The notes: generated from the letters alone by a model not told the origin. Positions 46,604 to 58,077 are shown, counted from the stretch's first letter. The stretch: 64,000 bases of DNA from Pseudooceanicola nanhaiensis (GCF_020171315.1 NZ_JAIUZP010000001.1:806001-870000); one strand, 5' to 3'. Numbers and translations: made by a program.

Positions 46604-48136
46604 ATGAAGGATATTCTTCAGGAACTCGACGATCGCCGCAAGATTGCGCGGCTGGGTGGCGGCGAACGGCGCATCGCGGCGCAGCATGCCAAGGGCAAGC
46701 TGACCGCGCGCGAGCGGATCGAACTGCTGCTGGATGCGGACAGTTTCGAGGAATTCGACATGTTCGTGGCCCATCGCTGCACCGACTTCGACATGGAGAA
46801 GGATCGCCCCTACGGCGACGGTGTCATCACCGGCTGGGGCACGATCAACGGCCGCATGGTCTATGTCTTCTCTCAGGATTTCACCGTCTTCGGTGGCTCG
46901 CTGTCGGAAACCCACGCCCAGAAGATCTGCAAGATCATGGACATGGCGGTGCAGAACGGCGCGCCGGTCATCGGTCTGAACGACTCGGGCGGGGCCCGCA
47001 TCCAGGAGGGGGTCGCCTCGCTCGCGGGCTATGCCGAGGTCTTCCAGCGCAACGTGCTCGCCTCGGGCGTGGTGCCGCAGATTTCTGTCATCATGGGCCC
47101 CTGCGCCGGCGGCGCGGTCTATTCGCCCGCCATGACCGACTTCATCTTCATGGTGAAGGACAGCTCCTACATGTTCGTCACCGGCCCCGACGTGGTGAAG
47201 ACCGTAACCAACGAGGTCGTCACTGCCGAGGAACTGGGCGGGGCATCGACCCACACCAAGAAATCCTCGGTCGCGGACGGCGCCTTCGAGAACGACGTGG
47301 AGGCGCTCGCAGAAGTGCGCCGCCTCGTGGACTTCCTGCCGCTCAACAACCGCGAGAAGCCGCCGGTCCGTCCCTTCTTCGATGAGGTGGACCGGATCGA
47401 GGCCAGCCTCGACACGCTGATCCCGGACAACGCCAACACCCCCTACGACATGAAGGAACTGATCCTGAAGGTCGCGGACGAAGGCGATTTCTACGAGATC
47501 CAGGAAGACTACGCCAAGAACATCATCACCGGTTTCATCCGGCTGGAAGGCCAGACCGTGGGCGTGGTGGCGAACCAGCCGATGGTGCTGGCGGGCTGCC
47601 TCGACATCGACAGCTCCCGCAAGGCGGCGCGGTTCGTGCGCTTCTGCGATGCCTTCGAGATCCCGATCCTGACCTTCGTCGACGTGCCGGGCTTCCTGCC
47701 GGGTACCACGCAGGAATACGGCGGCGTCATCAAGCACGGGGCCAAGCTGCTCTTTGCCTATGGCGAGGCGACGGTGCCCAAGGTGACGGTGATCACCCGG
47801 AAGGCCTATGGCGGCGCTTATGACGTGATGGCGTCCAAGCACCTGCGCGGCGATTTCAACTACGCCTGGCCCACCGCAGAGATCGCGGTGATGGGCGCCA
47901 AGGGCGCGACCGAGATCCTCTATCGGTCCGAACTGGGCGATGCCGAGAAGATCGCGCAGCGCACCAAGGACTACGAGGACCGCTTCGCCAATCCCTTCGT
48001 CGCGGCCGAGAAGGGCTTCATCGACGAGGTGATCCAGCCCCGCTCGACCCGGCGGCGCGTGGCGCGGGCCTTTGCCAGCCTGCGCGGCAAGAAGCTGCAG
48101 AACCCCTGGAAAAAACACGACAACATCCCGCTCTGA
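46604..48136 (+). CDS. pccB: Propionyl-CoA carboxylase beta subunit
   Basis: Carboxyltransferase subunit that moves CO2 from carboxybiotin to propionyl-CoA. 510 residues, starting [20 protein letters not shown] with GGGGA upstream. Family motifs: [60 protein letters not shown] and [14 protein letters not shown]. It works with PccA, whose gene is 2.4 kb downstream with five small genes between them. Confidence 0.96.
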   Translation: MKDILQELDDRRKIARLGGGERRIAAQHAKGKLTARERIELLLDADSFEEFDMFVAHRCTDFDMEKDRPYGDGVITGWGTINGRMVYVFSQDFTVFGGSLSETHAQKICKIMDMAVQNGAPVIGLNDSGGARIQEGVASLAGYAEVFQRNVLASGVVPQISVIMGPCAGGAVYSPAMTDFIFMVKDSSYMFVTGPDVVKTVTNEVVTAEELGGASTHTKKSSVADGAFENDVEALAEVRRLVDFLPLNNREKPPVRPFFDEVDRIEASLDTLIPDNANTPYDMKELILKVADEGDFYEIQEDYAKNIITGFIRLEGQTVGVVANQPMVLAGCLDIDSSRKAARFVRFCDAFEIPILTFVDVPGFLPGTTQEYGGVIKHGAKLLFAYGEATVPKVTVITRKAYGGAYDVMASKHLRGDFNYAWPTAEIAVMGAKGATEILYRSELGDAEKIAQRTKDYEDRFANPFVAAEKGFIDEVIQPRSTRRRVARAFASLRGKKLQNPWKKHDNIPL

Positions 48137-48140
48137 TCCC

Positions 48141-48497
48141 ATGTCCCGGACCCGCTGGCATATCCTGCGGCAGGACGGCGCGCTGACACTGGCGCGCCAA
48201 CTGCCCGCGCGCTTCGACCTGAAGGCGGAAACGCTTCTGCCGGGTGGGTCGAAGACCGCGATCGCGCATCAGGTCCGTCAGGACGTCTGGCGTGCGTTGC
48301 AGCATATGCGCGGCTTCTCGCCGGTGGTCCGGGTCGAGGACACGGGCGCGGGCCTGCACGTCACCGCCGGTGGGCGGGTCGAGGGCGCCTTTGGCCGCGC
48401 GGCCGCCGAAGAGGCGGTGGCCACGCTGCTGGCCAGCCCCGCGCATCGTGCGCGGTGGGTCCGCCATGCCCGTCGCGGGGAGAGGTCCGATGCATAG
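48141..48497 (+). CDS. Unknown small protein following pccB
   Basis: 118 residues, 4 bases after pccB, so almost certainly co-transcribed. It is rich in Arg, Ala and Leu and probably soluble: RWHILRQDGALTLARQLPARFDLK and KTAIAHQVRQDVWRALQHMRGFSPVVRV (parts) suggest an alpha/beta fold. I do not recognise the family. Its end overlaps the next gene by 8 bases. Position implies a link to propionyl-CoA carboxylase, perhaps assembly or regulation, but nothing in the sequence shows it. Confidence 0.75.
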   Translation: MSRTRWHILRQDGALTLARQLPARFDLKAETLLPGGSKTAIAHQVRQDVWRALQHMRGFSPVVRVEDTGAGLHVTAGGRVEGAFGRAAAEEAVATLLASPAHRARWVRHARRGERSDA

Positions 48498-48891
48498 GGC
48501 CGTTGTGACATCTGCCGTTCTCGGAGGGGCCCTCTTTTGGGCGACGGCACCGGTTGCGGGGCAGGAGGACGCCCCGACCGTTCCCTCTGGTCTGGTCCTG
48601 CATCTGCAGGAAATCAGGCTGGACGACGCCTCGGAGGGGGGCGTCGTCCGTTTCAGATACGTGGCGGACGGGCTGACCGGTGCCGCCTATGACCGGGTCG
48701 AGGGCGACTTTGCCGCGCTCTGCGAGGGGCAGGTTCTGCCCTGGGCGGCGGGGCAGGGAGACCGGCCCGGACAGGCCATCATCTCGCTGGCGTCCTCTGC
48801 GGTTGATTTCGGTGTTTCGGCGCCCGATGTGACGCAGTATTTCGAGGCTTTCCGCCTCGAAGAAGGCCGCTGCATCTGGGAGATGTTCTGA
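48490..48891 (+). CDS. Exported protein of unknown function in the pcc locus
   Basis: 133 residues. A Sec signal (res ~1-24: AVVTSAVLGGALFWATAPVAGQ) is followed by a periplasmic beta-rich domain with two cysteines (DFAALCEGQVLP, EEGRCIWEMF) that could form a disulphide. It may belong to a Rhodobacterales-restricted DUF; I cannot name it with confidence. The ATG at 48490 overlaps the previous stop, and GAGAGG lies just upstream, so it is translationally coupled. Confidence 0.78.
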   Translation: MHRAVVTSAVLGGALFWATAPVAGQEDAPTVPSGLVLHLQEIRLDDASEGGVVRFRYVADGLTGAAYDRVEGDFAALCEGQVLPWAAGQGDRPGQAIISLASSAVDFGVSAPDVTQYFEAFRLEEGRCIWEMF

Positions 48892-49108
48892 TGACCGCAC
48901 CACATATTGCGAAACCCTGCCGGGCCCCCCGGCGGGATGATGCTTTCCCACCACAGGCCGCAGGGACACTGCGAGCCGGATATGAAATCCGCCCGAACTC
49001 CGCTATGTTGTCGGCAGGTCGCGATCATGTGACCTCAAACCCGTGGTCGGGGTTCCGTGCCCCCGTGGCCATGGAATACCCGCCCCAGCAACGAAGCAGG
49101 AGTATTGG

Positions 49109-49249
49109 ATGTCCAAGAGCATCAAGAGCATCCTCGTTCTCGGTCTGGTCGCCGTCGCAGGCGCCTGCGCGAAACAGGAAGAAGAATACGTCGTGGTCCA
49201 GCCCGAGCCGATCTCGATGGAACCCGTCTACACCGGCAAATACAAGTAA
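49109..49249 (+). CDS. Small lipoprotein in the pcc locus
   Basis: 46 residues. Signal MSKSIKSILVLGLVAV ends in lipobox AGAC; the mature part is only about 27 residues, acidic and Pro-rich (KQEEEYVVVQPEPISMEPVY). GCAGGAG precedes the ATG at 49109. It is probably an outer- or inner-membrane lipoprotein; the function is unknown. It is followed by an 11-bp hairpin (49267-49277/49282-49292, CGGGTCCGGCC arm) without a T-run. Confidence 0.8.
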   Translation: MSKSIKSILVLGLVAVAGACAKQEEEYVVVQPEPISMEPVYTGKYK

Positions 49250-49333
49250 GCCGCGTGTGAAGACACCGGGTCCGGCCCTGCGGCCGGACCCGACCCATGG
49301 CCTGTCTGTCACCCTGATCTCCGGGGGTGCAGC

Positions 49334-49744
49334 ATGATCAAGCATCGTGGCTTCCCGGGCCGTCTGCCCGGTACGGATTTCCAGTTCACCATCCGCCGCG
49401 CCAACCCCAAGGGCGTGACGCCGATCACCAAGCGCGAGCGCTATCGCGACCGCAAGGCCCCCGACCGCCGTGCGGATGCGGGCTTCATGGCGGCGCTCTG
49501 GGAACACTTCGGCGCAGAGCCCTTCGAGCGCGGCAACCTCGACGCCGGTCGCCTGTCGTGGCTCTTTGGCCGCGAGGTTGTGGCCGCGGAAGAACCCTTC
49601 GACCCCAAGAGCTACGATGCGCTGCTCGTCATCGACGAAGAGGTGGCGCGCCGGTCCTTCCCCGATGTCTTCGCCGATGAGGCAGAGGACTGGGACGACG
49701 AGGACGAAGACGACTGGGGTGATGACGAAGACGGGGAGGAATAG
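49334..49744 (+). CDS. Unknown protein with an extremely acidic C-terminus
   Basis: 136 residues. The N-terminal part is basic (RRANPKGVTPITKRERYRDR), the middle is mixed (FMAALWEHFGAEPFERGNL, SWLFGREV), and the last ~25 residues are almost all Asp/Glu with a few Trp (DEAEDWDDEDEDDWGDDEDG). The charge split is striking and suggests self-masking or binding to a basic partner. I do not recognise the family. It lies between two small lipoprotein genes. Confidence 0.75.
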   Translation: MIKHRGFPGRLPGTDFQFTIRRANPKGVTPITKRERYRDRKAPDRRADAGFMAALWEHFGAEPFERGNLDAGRLSWLFGREVVAAEEPFDPKSYDALLVIDEEVARRSFPDVFADEAEDWDDEDEDDWGDDEDGEE

Positions 49745-50135
49745 GCGTGTTTCTGCCGCTGACCCCCCTTTTCTGGCAAGGAATGGCCCATGCCGCCGCG
49801 CCGCGCATTTCAATCTTGGCGCGAGCGATTCTGACGGGCAGCATCACTTATGCTGCAGGGCGTCATTCCTTGTCTGATCAGGGCCTGCGTCCTGCGGCGT
49901 GTCTATACCGTTACCCTTCCCCTAAAGGGCGGCCCGGTTCCCCCAACAGCCGGCCGCCCGCCTTTTTCTTCCGTTTCGAGAGACCGAAAGCTCCTGCCAC
50001 GTCACGCGGCGGGAAAGCGCCTGTGCGCGTCGGTCGGGCGGCAATTTCCCGCCACGGCCAGATCAACTCTATGGAACCGGCAGCGCGTTCGTGTGTTCTA
50101 TCCCCCAGATACACAATCATTTGGGGTGAGAAACC
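49745..50135. other. 391-bp gap with a terminator, pcc locus
   Basis: No gene seen. It contains the terminator at 49927-49970 and, just before the next ATG, a CCCCA/TGGGG pair (about 50103-50128) whose right arm overlaps the GGGGTGAG ribosome-binding site. A separate promoter for the 50136 lipoprotein and possibly pccA should lie in 49975-50110, but I cannot place it. Confidence 0.5.
49927..49970 (+). terminator. Rho-independent terminator within the pcc locus
   Basis: Stem GGGCGGCC (49927-49934)/GGCCGCCC (49952-49959), loop of 17 bases, followed by GCCTTTTTCTT. It implies that pccA is not simply the distal gene of the pccB transcript. Confidence 0.75.
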
Positions 50136-50348
50136 ATGCTCAAGCACGGCAAAAAATGGATCCTGGCAACCGCACTTCTGGGCGGCCTCGCTGCCTGTGG
50201 CGACACGCTCGGTGAGCAAGCTGTCATCGGTGCAGGCGTCGGCGGCGCAGGGTCGGCCGTCGCGGGCGGCAGCCTGGCGACCGGTGCCCTCGTGGGTGCT
50301 GCGGCCAACGTCGCCTACTGCAACCAGTATCCGCATCGCTGCAACTGA
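50136..50348 (+). CDS. Small glycine-zipper lipoprotein
   Basis: 70 residues. Signal MLKHGKKWILATALLG and lipobox GLAAC, then a Gly/Ala-rich zipper (VIGAGVGGAGSAVAGGSLATGALVGAAAN) that could insert in or associate with a membrane, and a C-terminal Cys pair (YCNQYPHRCN) suited to a disulphide. It resembles small osmotic-stress or SlyB-like lipoproteins in design only. GGGGTGAG lies upstream of the ATG. The function is unknown. Confidence 0.8.
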   Translation: MLKHGKKWILATALLGGLAACGDTLGEQAVIGAGVGGAGSAVAGGSLATGALVGAAANVAYCNQYPHRCN

Positions 50349-50354
50349 TCGCGC

Positions 50355-50432
50355 TCCGACCCTCCGGTCGGAACCCGGTTCTGCACGTCGAGATCTGAAC
50401 GCCATCGCGGTGCCTGCCGCGGTGGCGTTTTC
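50355..50432 (+). terminator. Double hairpin and terminator before pccA
   Basis: First hairpin TCCGACC-CTCC-GGTCGGA (50355-50372). Second, 13-bp stem AACGCCATCGCGG/CCGCGGTGGCGTT with one T-G pair (50398-50410/50417-50429), followed by TTTCG. The second is a good terminator for the small lipoprotein gene, again isolating pccA. Confidence 0.75.
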
Positions 50433-50539
50433 GCGTCTAACGGGTGCCCGCTGGCCGGGCCTCCGCGAGGCAGGAACAACCACGCCGGGCGCAACGGCGC
50501 CGGGCCGGGACACGAACCAAGACCGGGAAGGGGCATAAC

Positions 50540-52585
50540 ATGTTCGACAAAATCCTGATCGCCAACCGGGGCGAAATCGCCTGCCGCGTCATCAAGACGG
50601 CGCGCAAGATGGGCATCAGCACCGTGGCCGTCTATTCCGACGCCGACCGCAACGCCTTGCACGTTGCCATGGCGGATGAGGCCATCCACATCGGCCCGCC
50701 CCCGGCGAACCAGTCCTATATCGTGATCGACAAGATCATGGAGGCGATCAAGGCCAGCGGCGCGCAGGCCGTGCACCCGGGCTATGGCTTCCTGTCGGAG
50801 AACCCCAAGTTCGCGCAGGCGCTGGAGGCCGCGGGCGTGGCCTTCGTAGGCCCGCCGGTCAAGGCCATCGAGGCCATGGGCGACAAGATCACCTCGAAGA
50901 AGATCGCGCAGGAGGCCGGTGTCTCCACCGTGCCCGGCTACATGGGCCTGATCGAGGACGCCGAGGAGGCGGTGAAGATCTCGGGCGAGATCGGCTATCC
51001 GGTGATGATCAAGGCTTCGGCCGGCGGCGGCGGCAAGGGCATGCGGATCGCGTGGAACGACACCGAGGCGCGCGAGGGCTTCCAGTCCTCCAAGAACGAG
51101 GCCGCGAACTCCTTCGGGGATGACCGGATCTTCATCGAGAAGTTCGTGACCCAGCCGCGCCATATCGAGATCCAGGTGCTTTGCGACAGCCACGGCAACG
51201 GCATCTACCTGGGCGAGCGGGAATGCTCGATCCAGCGCCGGAACCAGAAGGTCGTCGAAGAGGCGCCCTCTCCCTTCCTCGACGAGGAGACCCGCAAGGC
51301 GATGGGCGAACAGGCCGTCGCACTGGCCAAGGCCGTGGGCTATGCCTCTGCCGGGACGGTCGAATTCATCGTCGACGGGTCGAAGAACTTCTACTTCCTC
51401 GAGATGAACACCCGCCTGCAGGTGGAACACCCCGTGACCGAGCTGATCACCGGCGTCGACCTTGTCGAGCAGATGATCCGCGTTGCGGGCGGCGAGCCGC
51501 TGACCATCACGCAGGACGACGTCAAGCTGACCGGCTGGGCGATCGAGAACCGGCTTTACGCCGAGGACCCCTATCGCAACTTCCTGCCCTCCATCGGGCG
51601 TCTGACCCGCTACCGTCCGCCCGAGGAGCAGGCCGCCGGCCCGCTTCTGGTGAACGGCAAGTGGCAGGGCGATGCGCCGTCGGGCGACACGGCCGTGCGC
51701 AACGACACCGGCGTCTACGAGGGCGGCGAGATCTCGATGTACTACGACCCGATGATCGCCAAGCTCTGCACCTGGGCGCCGACCCGCGAGGCGGCGATCG
51801 AGGCGATGCGCATCGCGCTGGATCGGTTCGAGGTCGAGGGCATCGGGCACAACCTGCCGTTCCTCGCCGCCGTGATGGACCATCCGAAGTTCGTCTCGGG
51901 CGACATGACCACGGCCTTCATCGCCGAGGAATATCCCGAAGGCTTTGACGGCGTGACCCTGCCGGAGGCCGAGCTGAAGCGCGTCGCTGCCGCCTGTGCC
52001 GCGATGAACCGCGTGGCCGAAATCCGCAAGACCCGCATCTCGGGCCGGATGGGCAACCACGAACGCCATGTCGGCAACGACTGGAACGTCGCGCTTCAGG
52101 GCGCCAGCTTCGACGTGAAGGTCGATGCCTCGCCCGATGGCGCGACGGTGACCTTCGATGACGGTACCGCCCTGCGGGTGGCCGGCGACTGGACCCCGGG
52201 CGACCAGCTGGCCGAGATGACGGTCGACGGCGCGCCGCTGGTGATGAAGGTCAAGTATATCTCGGGCGGGTTCGGCGTGCGGATGCGCGGGGCCGACATG
52301 AAGGTCCACGTGCGCACGCCGCGCCAGGCCGAACTGGCCCAGCTGATGCCCGAGAAGCTGCCGCCCGACACCTCCAAGCTGCTGCTCTGCCCGATGCCGG
52401 GCCTCGTCGTGAAGATCGACGTGGAAGAGGGGCAGGAGGTGCAGGAAGGCCAGCCGCTCTGCACCATCGAGGCGATGAAGATGGAGAACATCCTGCGCGC
52501 CGAGAAGAAGGCCGTGGTGACCAAGATCAACGCCGCTGCGGGCGCAAGCCTCGCGGTCGACGACGTGATCATGGAATTCGAGTGA
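50540..52585 (+). CDS. pccA: Propionyl-CoA carboxylase alpha subunit (biotin carboxylase/BCCP)
   Basis: 681 residues. Biotin carboxylase domain (ILIANRGEIACRVIKTARK, VHPGYGFLSEN, KASAGGGGKGMRIA, RRNQKVVEEAPSP, EMNTRLQVEHPVTE), a BT linker domain and the C-terminal biotinyl domain with EAMKM, biotin-acceptor Lys at about 647. It carboxylates biotin with ATP and bicarbonate for transfer by PccB. The ATG at 50540 follows GGGAAGGGGC. Its separation from pccB by terminators suggests independent expression. Confidence 0.96.
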   Translation: MFDKILIANRGEIACRVIKTARKMGISTVAVYSDADRNALHVAMADEAIHIGPPPANQSYIVIDKIMEAIKASGAQAVHPGYGFLSENPKFAQALEAAGVAFVGPPVKAIEAMGDKITSKKIAQEAGVSTVPGYMGLIEDAEEAVKISGEIGYPVMIKASAGGGGKGMRIAWNDTEAREGFQSSKNEAANSFGDDRIFIEKFVTQPRHIEIQVLCDSHGNGIYLGERECSIQRRNQKVVEEAPSPFLDEETRKAMGEQAVALAKAVGYASAGTVEFIVDGSKNFYFLEMNTRLQVEHPVTELITGVDLVEQMIRVAGGEPLTITQDDVKLTGWAIENRLYAEDPYRNFLPSIGRLTRYRPPEEQAAGPLLVNGKWQGDAPSGDTAVRNDTGVYEGGEISMYYDPMIAKLCTWAPTREAAIEAMRIALDRFEVEGIGHNLPFLAAVMDHPKFVSGDMTTAFIAEEYPEGFDGVTLPEAELKRVAAACAAMNRVAEIRKTRISGRMGNHERHVGNDWNVALQGASFDVKVDASPDGATVTFDDGTALRVAGDWTPGDQLAEMTVDGAPLVMKVKYISGGFGVRMRGADMKVHVRTPRQAELAQLMPEKLPPDTSKLLLCPMPGLVVKIDVEEGQEVQEGQPLCTIEAMKMENILRAEKKAVVTKINAAAGASLAVDDVIMEFE

Positions 52586-52610
52586 TCTTCGGGGCCGTCA
52601 TAACGCCTGC

Positions 52611-52672
52611 GGGGCCCTGCGCCCCGTGGGCCGGACGGCCCGGAATGGCCGGTCCTGCACCGGCTTGTATTG
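52611..52672 (+). terminator. Three short hairpins after pccA
   Basis: GGGGC/GCCCC (52611-52625), GGGCC/GGCCC (52628-52641) and GCCGGT/ACCGGC (52648-52664), the last followed by TTGTATT. Together they probably end the pccA transcript before the convergent DUF4174 gene. Confidence 0.5.
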
Positions 52673-52700
52673 ATCTGCCGGGTCCGGGGGCGCTGCCGTC

Positions 52701-53207
52701 TTACTGCAGCAGCCGCCGTTCCTGCAGTTCCTGCCGCCGCAGCGGCGTCTTGTCGATGGTGGCGGAGAGCTCGCGCACGGTCAGCGGCTGCGGCTTGCGC
52801 AGCGTGACCTGCCCGTTCTTGTCGATCAGCACCACGTTGAACCCGCGCGGGCGCAGTTTGCGCCGCAGCGGGCCGCTGGCGGCGGGGTCGGTATCGGTCA
52901 GCACGATGACATCGCGGTCCAGCAGTTCGGCCGGGCGCTCTTCGAGGTTCTCGATCTGGCGCCGGTACTGCGGGTCGTTGGGCGTGTCGGCAAAGACCAC
53001 CACGGGGCGTTTCTCCCAGAGGAAGCTGTCGAGGTCCGGTGTCTCGCCGGTCCAGAACACGCTGTCTTCCACGCTCTCATTCACGGCGGGTGCCGCGGGC
53101 GCGTCGGGCGCAGCCGCGGCGGGCACGCTGGTCGCCTGCTGTGCGGCGGCCGCCAGCGGCGCAAGCACGAGCAGTACGGCACATAGGCATGTCTTCATGG
53201 ATGTCAT
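52701..53207 (-). CDS. DUF4174-domain exported protein
   Basis: 168 residues. Signal peptide (to LAPLAAAAQ), an Ala/Pro/Val-rich linker, then the DUF4174 domain: DSFLWEKRPVVVFADTPNDPQ, LLDRDVIVLTDTD, GFNVVLIDKNGQVTLRKPQPL. It has a thioredoxin-like layout without a CxxC, so it is not a redox enzyme by sequence. GGAGGGG precedes the ATG at 53207; ATG 53198 is an alternative. It lies inside the propionate region but on the opposite strand. The function is unknown. Confidence 0.85.
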   Translation of the reverse strand: MTSMKTCLCAVLLVLAPLAAAAQQATSVPAAAAPDAPAAPAVNESVEDSVFWTGETPDLDSFLWEKRPVVVFADTPNDPQYRRQIENLEERPAELLDRDVIVLTDTDPAASGPLRRKLRPRGFNVVLIDKNGQVTLRKPQPLTVRELSATIDKTPLRRQELQERRLLQ

Positions 53208-53376
53208 GGCCCCTCCTGTCTGTCCGGATATAAGCGCGGACCAAGAAATTACTACGAAAATCCTCTGCGACATTGCGGCAAATCCGCAGGTTAAGCCTCT
53301 TCTCACGCCTCGTCCGGCAGGGTGGCGGGGACGGACCGTGGCCCTTGGGGCGCGGCAGCAGAAGGGGCGCAGAGGA

Positions 53377-54295
53377 ATGGAGATCATCCTGCACGCGGGG
53401 GCGCATCGCACCGCTTCCACCACGTTTCAGGCCTATCTGGCCGCGAATGCCGCGCAGCTTGCAGGCCACGGCATCGCCGTCTGGGGCCCGCAGCGGACCC
53501 GGCGCGGGCTACTGGCGGGCGTCACCGGCGGGCCGGGGGCAGAGCGGGCGCGGGGGCGGATCGCCCTCAACCTCGAAGCCGCGCGGCGCGCGGGCGCCCG
53601 GGTCCTCGTCGTTTCGGATGAGAACATGCTGGGCGCGCCCCGCGCCAACCTGCGCGAGGCCACGCTTTACCGCGATGCGGGCGAACGGATCGCGCGCCAC
53701 GTGGCGGCCTTCGGCTGCCGCCCCCGGCGCATCGCTTTGTCGATCCGCGGGCAGGAGCATTACTGGGAATCGAGCCTCGCCTTCGCGGTGATGCGGGGCC
53801 ACCGCCTGCCGGACGCGGGTCTGCTGGACCGGCTGGTGACCCAGCCGCGCGGCTGGCGCGCGGTGATCACGGATGTGGCGGCGGCCGCTGGCGGCGCCGA
53901 GGTCATGGTGCTGACCCACGAGACCTATGCTGGGCTGCCGGAAAAACGCCTGTGGCACATGGCGGGCCATGCTGTTCTGCCGCCGCTGACCCATGCGCGG
54001 GAGTGGCTGCACCGCCGCCCCGATCTGGTGGCCCTGCGCGGCGCGCTGAGGGATCGCGGGGCCGATCCGGCCCGTCTGCCCGAGGGGCAGGGGGTCTGGC
54101 GGCTGTTCGACGCGGAGCAGCGGGCGGCACTGGAGGCCGCCTACAGGCAGGATCTCGACTGGCTGCGCGCCGGGGCCGATGGCCTTGCGCGGCTGGTGCA
54201 GGAGGATTGGGCCGGGACATTCCTGGTCAGACAGAAGGAGGCGCGGCAGGCGGGGACAACATCCGCCGCGCGGCGAGAGACAAGAGGACAAGCAC

Positions 54296-54324
<29 letters not shown>
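53377..54324 (+). CDS. Sulfotransferase-like P-loop protein
   Basis: 315 residues. The N-terminus [21 protein letters not shown] resembles the 5'-phosphosulfate loop of PAPS-dependent sulfotransferases ('HxGxHRTxTTxxQ' type). Later parts are Arg/Ala-rich ([18 protein letters not shown]). It would act in the cytoplasm; the acceptor is unknown, and related genes sit near capsule or sulfated-glycan loci. Its last 29 bases overlap the methylmalonyl-CoA mutase start and include that gene's ribosome-binding site. Confidence 0.65.
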
Positions 54325-56425
<2,101 letters not shown>

Positions 56426-56461
56426 GCCCGCCCGGCAGGGCCACCCCCGGGGCGGCCCTGT

Positions 56462-56506
56462 CCGGAAAATGCACCTTTTCCGGTCCGTTTTCTTCAAAGA
56501 AAACGG
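56462..56506. repeat. Pair of 22-bp palindromes, copy 3
   Basis: 56462-56483 (arms CCGGAAAA/TTTTCCGG around a 6-base centre) and 56485-56506 (arm CCGTTTTCTTC, one mismatch beside the centre), again one base apart. The layout equals copies 1 and 2 near 19.2 kb. It lies 37 bases after the scpA stop and may act as a 3' element. Confidence 0.85.
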
Positions 56507-56667
56507 GCAGGACCGGCCGCAAGGCATATCGCTGCGGCGATGGGACAAGACGATCAGATACGACAAGGGCGGCCTGCGCGAGACGCGGGCCGCCCTTTGA
56601 CGTCGCAGGCTGCTGTGACCGGCTGCTATAGCCGGGGGATGGGGCTCCGATCCCGGGCGCGGCCCGC

Positions 56668-57312
56668 TCAGGTCAGCCGGTGCAGGAACCCCGCGAGGTC
56701 ATCGGTGTGGAAGTGGATATGCTCCGCCTCCATCGGCTCCTCTGCGACATAGACGGTGCGCATCCCCAGCCCGTGCGGCACGGCGAGGTTGCGGGGGTCG
56801 TCTTCGAACATCGCCGCCGTCTCGGTCTGGACCCCGTCGAGGGCAAAGACCTTGGCAAAGGCGCCGGCCTCGGGCTTGGGCAGGAAATCGGCGTGCTCCA
56901 CGCCATAGACCGCGTCGAAGAGCCCGCTCAGCCCGCGGGCCTCGATGACCCGTTCGGCATAGGGGGCGCAGCCGTTGGTGTAGACGATCTTGCGGCCGGG
57001 CAGGGCGCGGATGCCCTCGGCCAGCTGCACGTCCACCTCGAGGTGGCTCATGTCGATCTCGTGCACATGGGTCAGGTAGGGCCCGGGGTCCACGTCATGC
57101 AGGCGCATCAGCCCGGCCAGCGTGGTGCCATGTTCGCGCCAGTAGAGCTTGCGCAGGCGGTCGGCCTCCGCTGCGTCGACGTTCAGCGCGTCCATCACGT
57201 ATTGCGTCATCCGCGCCGAGATCTGGTCAAAGAGCCGGGCAGCGGGGGGATAGAGCGTGTTGTCGAGGTCGAAAACCCAGGTCGTGACGTGGGTGAATGC
57301 ATCTTTTGCCAT
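56668..57312 (-). CDS. HAD-family pyrimidine 5'-nucleotidase
   Basis: 214 residues. HAD motif I VFDLDNTLYPP near residue 13, motif II IVYTNG, motif III-IV KPEAGAFAKVFALDG and MFEDDPRNL. The 'DLDNTLY' form is typical of the Sdt1/pyrimidine 5'-nucleotidase group, which dephosphorylates UMP/CMP. ATG 57312 is used (MAKDAFTHVTTWVFDL); 57324 is an alternative, and no good ribosome-binding site distinguishes them. Confidence 0.88.
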   Translation of the reverse strand: MAKDAFTHVTTWVFDLDNTLYPPAARLFDQISARMTQYVMDALNVDAAEADRLRKLYWREHGTTLAGLMRLHDVDPGPYLTHVHEIDMSHLEVDVQLAEGIRALPGRKIVYTNGCAPYAERVIEARGLSGLFDAVYGVEHADFLPKPEAGAFAKVFALDGVQTETAAMFEDDPRNLAVPHGLGMRTVYVAEEPMEAEHIHFHTDDLAGFLHRLT

Positions 57313-57422
57313 GGCGAGGACCATACGCCCGGGCGCGGGGCTGGACAAGCTGCCGCCTTGCTCCTGACGCGGTCGCGCACTAACGTGCCCCGATGGACGG
57401 AACGATCAGAGAGAAACGCCCG

Positions 57423-58070
57423 ATGAAGCCGGCTCAGAAGGATGCCTATACGCTCATCCTCGAGGCGATCGACGTCGGGCTTTACCGCCCGGGCGATCGG
57501 CTGGTGGAAAGCGAGCTGGCGGAGCGTTTCGGCGTGTCGCGCACGCCGATCCGCGAGGCGTTGCAACGGCTTGAGACCCAGTCTCTGCTGACCCGCGACG
57601 GGCGCTCGCTGATCGTGGCCTCGCTGGATCATTCGCAGCTGGCCGAGCTTTACGCCGTGCGGGCCGAGCTGGAAGGGCTGGCCGCCGGTCTGGCCGCGCG
57701 CCACGCCACGCCCGAGGAAATCCGCGTGCTCTTCGACATGGTGCAGGACGATCGCAGCCTGATCGGCGATCCCAAGGCGCTGTCGCGGGCGAACAAGCGG
57801 TTCCACAAGCAGCTGCATCTCGCCTCCCACAACCGCTACCTCGTGCAGCAGCTCGACCTCGTGCACCGCACGATGGCCCTGCTGGCGACGACGTCTCTGG
57901 CCGCCGAGGGGCGCGATGCCACGGCGCTGGCGGAGCATGAGGCCATTGTGCAGGCAATCGCGGAGCGGGACGAGGCCAAGGCCTCCGCCGCGCTGCGCGA
58001 TCACATCTCCAAGGCCTTCATCACCCGGCTGAAGATCGACAGCGGCGAGATCGGCACGACCGGGAACTGA
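57423..58070 (+). CDS. GntR-family regulator (FadR/FCD type)
   Basis: 215 residues. N-terminal winged helix (EAIDVGLYRPGDRLVESELAERFGVSRTPIREALQRLETQSL, in parts), then an all-helical FCD ligand domain (LAELYAVRAELEGLAAGLAARH, NKRFHKQLHLASHNRYL, EHEAIVQAIAERDEAKA) with the usual Asp/His metal positions. It probably responds to an organic acid. AGAGAGA precedes the ATG at 57423; an upstream ATG at 57393 lacks one. The target genes are not apparent. Confidence 0.88.
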   Translation: MKPAQKDAYTLILEAIDVGLYRPGDRLVESELAERFGVSRTPIREALQRLETQSLLTRDGRSLIVASLDHSQLAELYAVRAELEGLAAGLAARHATPEEIRVLFDMVQDDRSLIGDPKALSRANKRFHKQLHLASHNRYLVQQLDLVHRTMALLATTSLAAEGRDATALAEHEAIVQAIAERDEAKASAALRDHISKAFITRLKIDSGEIGTTGN

Positions 58071-58077
58071 TGCCGTC

